A DNA stretch of 64,000 bases, taken from the NCBI RefSeq assembly GCF_006443685.1, contig NZ_VFYP01000002.1, positions 248,001 to 312,000 on the forward strand, read 5' to 3'. Positions 58,003 to 64,000 of this stretch are shown one piece after another. A program made the translations under genes and the position numbers. The number at the start of each line of letters is the position of its first letter. The first letter of the stretch is position 1. The DNA comes from Rhizobium glycinendophyticum. GTDB lineage: Bacteria; Pseudomonadota; Alphaproteobacteria; Rhizobiales; Rhizobiaceae. A model generated the notes under the pieces. The model had not been told where the DNA came from and did not search any database. It saw nothing but the letters and a program-made list of their open reading frames with translations.

Positions 58003-58890
58003 TCAGGCAGCCTCTTGGATGGATTGCAGCAAGGTCTCACGCGCTGACTTAAGATGCTGCCGGCAAGCCTTTTCGATCCTGGTCGGGTCGCGAGAAAACA
58101 AGGCGTGGATGTAGTCGAGATGCTCCTCAAGCGCCCGGGCATTGCGGGCACGGGCATTCGTCTTGTTCCACTGGTAGTGGTAGTGAAAGACGATGGCGAT
58201 GATGTCGTAGAAATCGATGATGAAGCGATTGCTCGATGCCCGCTGCACCAGAAGATGGAAGCGCTCGTCGAGCTCGGAAAACTCGGTGTAGCGCTTATCG
58301 ATGTCGCCGAGCAGCTCATGGTGCTGCGCCTCGACTTCACGGAGTTCATCCCAGGCTGGGTGATCCTCCGCCAGATGGGCAAAACCGATGGCGGAGCGCA
58401 GTTCGAACATCTCGCGCACTTCCGTCAATTCCAGCGCGAACTCCCGTGTAAAACCTTTGAGCACCCAATGGCTATTGGGACGCTTCTCAATCAGTCCGAA
58501 GCGACTGAAGCGAATGAGAAACTCGCGCACGCTCGTCGTCCCGATGCCGATCTCTCGGGCGAGTTCCAGCTCGTTGATCTGCATGCCAGGCTGCGCGCCA
58601 CCTGCCAGGATCCGCCGCATGAAACTGCGTTCGATGATCTCCGACAGAGAGTCGGTTTCTTCCGCAGGAAAGTAATCGCCCTTTTTTGGCCGCCTCAAGA
58701 CCGTCTTCGCCCGCTTGTCCCAGGTGATCAGGCCAAGCTCCCCGAGGCGCGTCAAGACGGCACGCACGGTCGTGCGGCTGACGCCGAGAAGACCACCCAG
58801 TTCCGGCTCGGAAGGCAGGGTATCGGTGTCCTCGATCAGCTTCAGCGTTCGGTTATAGGCGTCCTTGAAGACGGTGTTTTGTTTGGCCAT
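58003..58890 (-). CDS. GntR/FCD regulator with two winged-helix domains
   Basis: A 295-residue regulator. A first GntR-like winged helix lies at about residues 20-65 (TLPSEPELGGLLGVSRTTVRAVLTRLGELGLI); a second follows at about 90-140 (PGMQINELELAREIGIGTTSVREFLIRFSRFGLIEKRP), then an FCD ligand domain (ELTEVREMFELRSAIGFAHLAEDH, RFHLLVQRASSNRF, HLDYIHALFSRD). Typical FadR/FCD regulators have one HTH. ATG 58890 is chosen; its ribosome-binding site is weak. Divergent from the UxaA-like gene with a 259-base gap, it probably controls both directions. Confidence 0.88.
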   Translation of the reverse strand: MAKQNTVFKDAYNRTLKLIEDTDTLPSEPELGGLLGVSRTTVRAVLTRLGELGLITWDKRAKTVLRRPKKGDYFPAEETDSLSEIIERSFMRRILAGGAQPGMQINELELAREIGIGTTSVREFLIRFSRFGLIEKRPNSHWVLKGFTREFALELTEVREMFELRSAIGFAHLAEDHPAWDELREVEAQHHELLGDIDKRYTEFSELDERFHLLVQRASSNRFIIDFYDIIAIVFHYHYQWNKTNARARNARALEEHLDYIHALFSRDPTRIEKACRQHLKSARETLLQSIQEAA

Positions 58891-59067
58891 GGATCTGCCG
58901 CGGTTGTTTTTGTTGCTCCTGCGCAAGGCGCTCTTTCCGCTGTAGCCTCAATCACATGGAAAGAGAACAACTCGCAAAAAGAAGGGGATAGATCACATAT
59001 TACTTGTCTGCCTGCTTCCTCCGGACGACCGTTTCCACGGTTTCGTCATTTGTTGCCATCATACCCA

Positions 59068-59096
59068 TTGACGAGCAACTGTCTATTGCCGATAAA
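59068..59096 (+). promoter_or_regulatory. Candidate housekeeping promoter of the UxaA-like gene
   Basis: TTGACG (59068-59073), 17-base spacer, GATAAA (59091-59096), 53 bases before the GTG. CGATAAAA here (59090-59097) recurs at 62258-62265 upstream of the binding-protein gene. Confidence 0.45.
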
Positions 59097-59149
59097 AGAC
59101 AAAAGCAGACGAACCGGACATTCTACCGGTCGCAAGGGAGAGAAAACGG

Positions 59150-60655
59150 GTGACTAAGCAAGCCTGCATTCTGTTGTCGCCGGAAGACAATGTCGCCGTA
59201 ACCACTGTTGCGATCGAAGCGGGGCATGTCCTGCCCGGTGGCGCCGCAGCTTCGGCCAAGATCGACCCCGGCCACAAGGTCGCTGTCCGTGCCATCCACA
59301 AAGGCGAACCCGTGGTCAAATATGCCCAGGCAATCGGGCGCGCGACAACGGATATCGCAGCGGGCGAACACGTTCACTCCCACAATCTCGCTTTCGATGA
59401 AGACCGCCTATCGGTGTCCGGCCTGGCGCAACCGGAGGGCGCGACTGAGGCGGACAAGGCACGCACCTTCATGGGATACCGCCGCGCCGATGGCCGCGCC
59501 GCGACCCGCAACTATATTGGCATCATTGCCAGCGTGAACTGTTCCACCACAGTCTGTCGCGCAATCGCGGATGCAGCAAATCGCTCGATCCTGCCGCATT
59601 ACGAGGGCATCGACGGCTTCGTTCCAATTGTCCACGACCAAGGCTGCGGCATGAGTTCGACGGGCGACGGCATGCGCACGCTTCATCGAACGATAGCCGG
59701 CTATACGAGACATGTGAATTTCGGTGGCGTCCTGATGGTCGGCCTCGGCTGCGAAGTCAATCAACTCACGCTCTACGGTCAGAGCGGCGCCGGAGCTTCG
59801 AAGCGGCACTTCAACATCCAGGATGCGGGCGGCTCCCGCCGGGCGGTCGAAAACGCGCTTGCGATCCTCAAGGAGATCGCAGCGGAAGTCGGCACGATGC
59901 GCCGCGAACCGATCTCCGTTAGCGAGATCATCGTCGGCCTGCAATGCGGCGGTTCCGACGGCCTCTCCGGCATCACGGCCAATCCTGCACTCGGCGTAGC
60001 GGTCGATCTTCTGGCCGGTGCCGGTGGAACGGCAATTCTGTCGGAGACTTCAGAGATCTATGGCGCCGAACATCTTCTGCGCAGCCGCGCCGTCAACGAA
60101 GACGTCGCCATCAAGCTAGACGGCCTCATCTCCTGGTGGGAAGCCTATGTCGCGCAGCACGGCGCCTCGCTCGACAACAATCCCTCTCCCGGCAACAAGA
60201 AGGGTGGCCTCACCACCATCCTGGAAAAGTCCCTTGGCGCGGTCGCAAAGGGCGGGCGCTCGCCGCTTAAGGCCGTCTATAATTATGCAGAGCGGGTTAC
60301 CGAACACGGCCTCGTCTTCATGGATACCCCCGGCTATGATCCTGTCTCGGCCACGGGCCAGGTCGCGGGCGGCGCCAACGTGATTGCCTTCACCACCGGC
60401 CGCGGCAGCTGCTTCGGATCGCGTCCTGTGCCCTCGATCAAGCTCACCAGCAACACGGCCCTTTACCGGTCGATGGAAGAGGACATGGACATCGACTGCG
60501 GCGTCATCGCCAGTGGCGATGCCTCCGTCTCCGGGCTCGGCCGCGAGATCTTCGACCTGATCATCGAGACGGCCTCGGGTCAGAAGACCAAGAGCGAGCT
60601 CTTCGGCTACGGCGACAATGAATTCGTGCCCTGGCACCTCGGTGCCACGCTCTGA
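59150..60655 (+). CDS. UxaA/GarD family sugar-acid dehydratase (altronate or L-fuconate)
   Basis: A 501-residue dehydratase with both family parts: an N-terminal SAF-like domain (about 1-95, SPEDNVAVTTVAIEAGHVL) and the catalytic C-terminal domain (GYRRADGRAATRNYIGI, HDQGCGM, GLGCEVNQ, GLQCGGSDGLSGI, FTTGRGSCFG) with Cys residues suited to bind iron. UxaA makes 2-keto-3-deoxygluconate from altronate, but in the Campylobacter fuc locus homologous parts act in L-fucose use. With an L-fucose-dehydrogenase-like enzyme and FucU just downstream, L-fuconate is a serious alternative. GTG start with GGGAGAG upstream. Confidence 0.9.
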   Translation: MTKQACILLSPEDNVAVTTVAIEAGHVLPGGAAASAKIDPGHKVAVRAIHKGEPVVKYAQAIGRATTDIAAGEHVHSHNLAFDEDRLSVSGLAQPEGATEADKARTFMGYRRADGRAATRNYIGIIASVNCSTTVCRAIADAANRSILPHYEGIDGFVPIVHDQGCGMSSTGDGMRTLHRTIAGYTRHVNFGGVLMVGLGCEVNQLTLYGQSGAGASKRHFNIQDAGGSRRAVENALAILKEIAAEVGTMRREPISVSEIIVGLQCGGSDGLSGITANPALGVAVDLLAGAGGTAILSETSEIYGAEHLLRSRAVNEDVAIKLDGLISWWEAYVAQHGASLDNNPSPGNKKGGLTTILEKSLGAVAKGGRSPLKAVYNYAERVTEHGLVFMDTPGYDPVSATGQVAGGANVIAFTTGRGSCFGSRPVPSIKLTSNTALYRSMEEDMDIDCGVIASGDASVSGLGREIFDLIIETASGQKTKSELFGYGDNEFVPWHLGATL

Positions 60656-60683
60656 TCGACGAAACGACACGGAAATTGACACG

Positions 60684-61703
60684 ATGAAGACCAGACGTAT
60701 CGGCAAGACGGACCTTCAGGTCACCGAATACAGCTTCGGCACGGCGCCGCTCGGCGGTCTATACCGCGCCTGCCCGCGCGACGCCGCCATGGCGACCCTG
60801 CAGGCTGCTTGGGACAACGGCATTCGCTATTTCGACACCGCGCCGCACTACGGCTTCGGCCAAGCCGAACGGTATGTTGGTGACTTCCTGCGCGACAAGC
60901 CGGAGGACAGCTATGTTTTGTCCACCAAGGTTGGACGCCTGCTCGCTCCGGTGCCGAAGGATCAGATCCCGAAGGTCGGCTTTGTCGATCCCCTGCCCTT
61001 CAAACTGGTCTACGACTACAGCTATGACGGCATCATGCGCTCGGTCGACTTCAGCTATGCCCGTCTCGGCCTGAACCGGATCGATATCCTCTATGTGCAC
61101 GATATTGGCGTCTATACGCACGGCCGCGAGGTGAATGACCGCTATGTCAAACAGCTGCGTGACGGTGGCTACCGCGCCCTGCAGGAGCTGAAGTCCTCAG
61201 GCGCCATCAAGGCCTTCGGCCTCGGCGTCAACGAGGTTCCTGCCTGCCTCGATATGATGGCGGATATCGACATCGACGTTATCCTGATGGCCGGCCGCTA
61301 TTCGTTGCTCGACCGGTCTGCTGTCGAAGAACTGCTGCCGCTCTGCGAAAAGCGCGGTACCTCCATCACTGCAGGCGGGGTATTCAATTCCGGCATCCTT
61401 GCGACCGGCGCAGTGCCCGGTTCGCATTTCGACTACACGCCGGCGACAGATGAGATCTTGGGCAAGGTGCGAGCGATGGAGGCCGTAGCAGCTGAAGCTG
61501 GCAAGCCGCTCGCGCAGTTTGCACTCCAGTTCCCACTGCATCATCCGGCGGTCGCCTCAGTGATCATCGGCACGGCACGGCCCGAAAGCCTGAACCGCAA
61601 TATGGCCCTCACCCACGACGAATTGTCGGCATCGGCCTTCGCATCGTTCGAACCGCATACACTGGTCGCACCGCCGCTCGGCGATGCACCCGTCCGAGAA
61701 TAG
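60684..61703 (+). CDS. Aldo/keto reductase, L-fucose (D-threo-aldose 1-) dehydrogenase-like
   Basis: A 339-residue aldo/keto reductase with tetrad Asp51, Tyr56, Lys82 and His139. The TAPLGGLYRACPRDAAMATLQAAW start and YFDTAPHYGFGQAERYVG match the D-threo-aldose 1-dehydrogenase branch, which oxidises L-fucose to the lactone with NAD(P). ATG 60684 is taken (28 bases after the UxaA-like stop); the frame upstream overlaps that gene. It sits in the same operon as FucU. Confidence 0.87.
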   Translation: MKTRRIGKTDLQVTEYSFGTAPLGGLYRACPRDAAMATLQAAWDNGIRYFDTAPHYGFGQAERYVGDFLRDKPEDSYVLSTKVGRLLAPVPKDQIPKVGFVDPLPFKLVYDYSYDGIMRSVDFSYARLGLNRIDILYVHDIGVYTHGREVNDRYVKQLRDGGYRALQELKSSGAIKAFGLGVNEVPACLDMMADIDIDVILMAGRYSLLDRSAVEELLPLCEKRGTSITAGGVFNSGILATGAVPGSHFDYTPATDEILGKVRAMEAVAAEAGKPLAQFALQFPLHHPAVASVIIGTARPESLNRNMALTHDELSASAFASFEPHTLVAPPLGDAPVRE

Positions 61704-61711
61704 GAGCGACC

Positions 61712-62158
61712 ATGCTGAAGGGTATTCATCCCCTGCTCGGACCTGAACTTCTGCATGCAATCGCCACCATGGGCCATGGCGACGAGATCGTCATTGCCGA
61801 CGGAAACTTTCCGGCCAGCACGATCGGGCCGCCGGTCGTTCGTGCCGATGGAGTGGGTGCCGTCCAAATCCTCGAGGCTATCCTCGCCCACATGCCGCTC
61901 GACCAGTTCACCGACAAGGCAGCCTGGCACATGCAAGTCGTCGGCGACCCCGCCGCTAAACCGGAAATTTGCCAGGAGTTCCAGGCAACGATCACACGGC
62001 TTGCGGGTGGGTTCGAACTGGCCTCGCTGGAGCGCTTCGCCTTCTACGAGCGCGCGGCAGAAGCGGCCTATATAGTCGCGACGACGGAGCTTCGCATTTA
62101 TGGAAACGTCATTCTGAAGAAAGGTGTCGTGTATCCGGAGGAGGCCCATCGGGTCTGA
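61712..62158 (+). CDS. fucU: FucU/RbsD family sugar mutarotase
   Basis: A 148-residue mutarotase that interconverts alpha and beta anomers of L-fucose. MLKGIHPLLGPELLHAIATMGHGDEIVIADGNFPA is the conserved start with His22 and Asp30, and the ending ELRIYGNVILKKGVV is typical of FucU. It begins 9 bases after the aldo/keto reductase stop, so they form one operon. Its presence argues for a fucose- or related deoxysugar-type substrate. Confidence 0.9.
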   Translation: MLKGIHPLLGPELLHAIATMGHGDEIVIADGNFPASTIGPPVVRADGVGAVQILEAILAHMPLDQFTDKAAWHMQVVGDPAAKPEICQEFQATITRLAGGFELASLERFAFYERAAEAAYIVATTELRIYGNVILKKGVVYPEEAHRV

Positions 62159-62231
62159 GGAGGCCCGGCGGAAAACTCCCAGAAACAAAAGGGCAAAGCT
62201 GGATGGGAGTCCATTTTTGCTCACTTGCATT

Positions 62232-62247
62232 CTCCAGATTGCTGGAG
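62232..62247 (+). other. Small hairpin in the leader of the binding-protein gene
   Basis: CTCCAG/CTGGAG around ATTG, no T tract; 105 bases upstream of the binding-protein ATG. Confidence 0.4.
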
Positions 62248-62257
62248 TAGCTTGCCT

Positions 62258-62282
62258 CGATAAAATGTTTTTTATCGATAAA
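62258..62282. promoter_or_regulatory. Candidate GntR operator upstream of the binding-protein gene
   Basis: CGATAAAA (62258-62265) followed by the perfect palindrome TTTATCGATAAA (62271-62282); GATAAA and TTTATC also form a dyad. CGATAAAA also occurs at 59090. Possible target of the local tandem-HTH GntR protein. Confidence 0.4.
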
Positions 62283-62351
62283 GATCATCCCGGTTGCGTT
62301 CTGCGGGTTGGTTTCACCGGAGGAACAGGACGCGTTGAGAGGAGAACCCAC

Positions 62352-63338
62352 ATGACCATTCTGAAGAGCATGACCCGCCGCGCCCTCATGGGCATCGCCG
62401 GTGCCGCAATGATGACCTCGATGATGCCGGCTGCCGGCTTCGCTCAGGACGTCACCATCCCGATCATCGTTAAGGATACCACGTCCTTCTATTGGCAGAT
62501 CGTGCTCGCCGGCGCTCGCGCCGCTGGCAAGGATCTCGGTGTCAGCGTTCCAGAACTCGGCGCTCAGTCGGAATCCGACATCAATGGCCAGATCAGCATT
62601 CTCGAAAATGCCGTCGCTGGTAAGCCGGCTGCCGTCGTCATCTCGCCGACCGAATTCAAGGCACTCGGCAAGCCGATCGACGAAGCTGCAAAGTCCGTTC
62701 CGATCATCGGCATCGACTCTAGCGCCGATTCCAAGGCTTTCACCTCCTTCTTGACCACCGACAACGTCCAGGGCGGCCGCATTGCCGCTGACGGTCTTGC
62801 CGCGGCCATCAAGGAAGCGACCGGCAAGGAAGAGGGCGAAATCGCCATCATCACCAGCCTGCCGGGCGTCGGCTCTCTCGATCAGCGCCATGAAGGCTTT
62901 ATGGAACAGATCAAGGCCAAGTATCCGGGCCTGAAGGTCGTCGCCGACAAATATGCTGACGGCCAGGCCACCACCGGCCTCAACATGATGACCGACCTGA
63001 TCACCGCCAACCCGAACCTCGTCGGTGTCTTTGCGTCCAACCTGATCATGGCGCAGGGCGTGGGCCAGGCGATCGCCGAAAACAAGCTCGGCGACAAGAT
63101 CAAAGTCATCGGCTTCGACTCGGACGAAAAGACCGTCGGCTTCCTGAAAGAAGGCGTGCTGGCCGGCCTGGTTGTCCAGGACCCCTACCGCATGGGCTAT
63201 GATGGCGTGAAGACAGCACTTGCCGTCTCCAAGGGCGAGAAGGTGGAAACCTTCGTCGACACGGGCGCAAACCTCGTGACCAAGGCCAACATGGCTGAAC
63301 CCAAGATCGATGCCCTTCTGAACCCGAAGGTCAACTGA
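62352..63338 (+). CDS. Ribose-type ABC sugar-binding protein
   Basis: A 328-residue periplasmic binding protein (RbsB/LacI fold). The signal peptide begins MTRRALMGIAGAAMM and ends near PAAGFA, with a twin-arginine-like start, so Tat export is possible though Sec is also plausible. The mature part has two Rossmann lobes (DVTIPIIVKDTTSFYWQIV, PAAVVISPTE, VPIIGIDSSA, KVIGFDSDEKTVGFLKEG). Ligand probably the sugar handled by the upstream operon. ATG has GAGGAG 9 bases upstream. A hairpin separates it from the ATPase gene. Confidence 0.92.
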   Translation: MTILKSMTRRALMGIAGAAMMTSMMPAAGFAQDVTIPIIVKDTTSFYWQIVLAGARAAGKDLGVSVPELGAQSESDINGQISILENAVAGKPAAVVISPTEFKALGKPIDEAAKSVPIIGIDSSADSKAFTSFLTTDNVQGGRIAADGLAAAIKEATGKEEGEIAIITSLPGVGSLDQRHEGFMEQIKAKYPGLKVVADKYADGQATTGLNMMTDLITANPNLVGVFASNLIMAQGVGQAIAENKLGDKIKVIGFDSDEKTVGFLKEGVLAGLVVQDPYRMGYDGVKTALAVSKGEKVETFVDTGANLVTKANMAEPKIDALLNPKVN

Positions 63339-63392
63339 TCTGATGATGTCGCGCGCGGCCGAGGGCGGCGCGTGGCAGACCAGGGAACGGCA

Positions 63393-63417
63393 CCCGGGTC
63401 AGCTTGGCTGATCCGGG
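63393..63417 (+). other. Intercistronic hairpin between binding protein and ATPase genes
   Basis: CCCGGGTCAGC pairs with GCTGATCCGGG, eleven pairs (one G-U) around TTG, no T tract, 54 bases past the stop. It likely stabilises the upstream mRNA. Sits where the hairpin at 54517-54552 sits in the galactoside operon. Confidence 0.55.
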
Positions 63418-63443
63418 ATGTCCGCTGTCGCGGGAGGATGAAC

Positions 63444-64000
63444 ATGACTGGACTACATGAACTGAGCCACCGGCATGATGGCGAAACGCAATACCTGGAG
63501 ACGGATCGCATCCCGCCGGGAACACCAATTCTCGAACTGATCGGCCTTCAGAAGAAATACGGGGCCGTGGAAGCGCTGAAGCCCGCGACCATTTCCTTTC
63601 TGGCAGGCGAAATCCACGCCATCGTCGGCGAAAACGGCGCCGGCAAGTCCACTCTCATCAAGCTGCTGACCGGTGTGATTCCGCGCACATCCGGCGAAAT
63701 CCGCTGGTGCGGAAAGAATGTAGCCTTGGCAACGCCCAATGAGGCCATCAGCCGCGGAATCAATGCCGTCCACCAGGAAGTCGTGCTTTGCCCGCATCTC
63801 TCGGTGGCAGCCAACATGTTTCTCGGCGACGAAATGTCGTCCGGCGGCATCATGCGCAAGGCCGCCATGACCACGGCCGCGCAGAATGTTCTCGACGATC
63901 TCGGCTTCAACTTGCCTGCCGGTGAAACACTGGCCAATCTCACCATCGGCCAGCAACAGCTGGTCGCCACCGCCCGCGCCGCCATGCGCGGTATCCGTTT
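63444..64000 (+). CDS. Ribose-type sugar ABC transporter ATPase (3' end outside window)
   Basis: The first 185 residues are seen; the frame stays open to the window end. Walker A GENGAGKST is at 62-70, with a Q-loop at NAVHQEVVL and the RbsA-like signature LTIGQQQLVATARA. An unusual N-terminal extension of about 28 residues precedes the domain. Members are double ATPases of about 500 residues. ATG 63444 has GGGAGG 6 bases upstream. A permease is expected past the window. Confidence 0.92.
   Translation, partial: MTGLHELSHRHDGETQYLETDRIPPGTPILELIGLQKKYGAVEALKPATISFLAGEIHAIVGENGAGKSTLIKLLTGVIPRTSGEIRWCGKNVALATPNEAISRGINAVHQEVVLCPHLSVAANMFLGDEMSSGGIMRKAAMTTAAQNVLDDLGFNLPAGETLANLTIGQQQLVATARAAMRGIR

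Overview
The window looks like the chromosome of an alphaproteobacterium of the family Rhizobiaceae (Rhizobium/Agrobacterium/Sinorhizobium type). It is GC-rich and densely coded. It carries the cyclic beta-1,2-glucan pair ndvB/ndvA, the PHB genes phaA/phaB with a divergent phaR, a CarD/FdxA/S4/helicase block, an Fe-S photolyase, and many ABC sugar uptake genes. I see no insertion sequence, prophage, CRISPR array, tRNA or rRNA. Genus-level placement is inference.

Layout. 1-4080: end of a FtsX-type permease, a BI-1 membrane protein, CarD, a seven-iron ferredoxin and an S4 RNA-binding protein. 4082-7186: a Suv3-like RNA helicase. 7311-9091: a three-gene stress-type cassette (alpha/beta hydrolase, DUF3309 peptide, glycine-zipper lipoprotein) with two promoter matches for the EcfG/RpoE2 general stress sigma factor, flanked by imperfect direct repeats. 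9185-12052: phaB, phaA and divergent phaR with a PhaR-type box between phaA and phaR. 12097-19299: housekeeping genes (membrane protein, rpmF, GST, mtgA, ispA, hisC-like, LysE exporter, OmpA lipoprotein, ispG). 19393-28192: accessory metabolism in divergent regulator/enzyme units: TetR with a molybdenum-hydroxylase pair (iorAB type), an MFS and a DMT transporter, and a second TetR with an M20 amidohydrolase and an aminotransferase.

28480-43425: ndvB (2831 aa, the largest gene), pyc, an orphan LuxR-type regulator and ndvA. NdvB makes cyclic beta-1,2-glucan and NdvA exports it. 43440-47478: photolyase plus SDR, a phosphodiesterase, and a second SDR behind an EcfG-like promoter. 47603-55804: a tightly overlapping six-gene galactoside operon on the minus strand (binding protein, two permeases, GH36 alpha-galactosidase, ATPase, GH42 beta-galactosidase), with a divergent AraC regulator. 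56910-64000: a sugar-acid or deoxysugar locus: GntR regulator with two winged-helix domains and a short UxaB-like dehydrogenase on the minus strand; on the plus strand a UxaA-family dehydratase, an L-fucose-dehydrogenase-like aldo/keto reductase, FucU, and a ribose-type ABC importer that runs off the window end. The plus-strand genes fit non-phosphorylating L-fucose catabolism better than plain altronate use.

The most interesting unexplained structure is the repeat-flanked stress cassette, the tandem-HTH GntR with its possible L-fucose locus, a 20-bp dyad next to the LuxR solo, and several well-formed RNA hairpins (rpmF leader, phaA-phaB gap, gaps after both binding-protein genes). All of these are sequence-level predictions.
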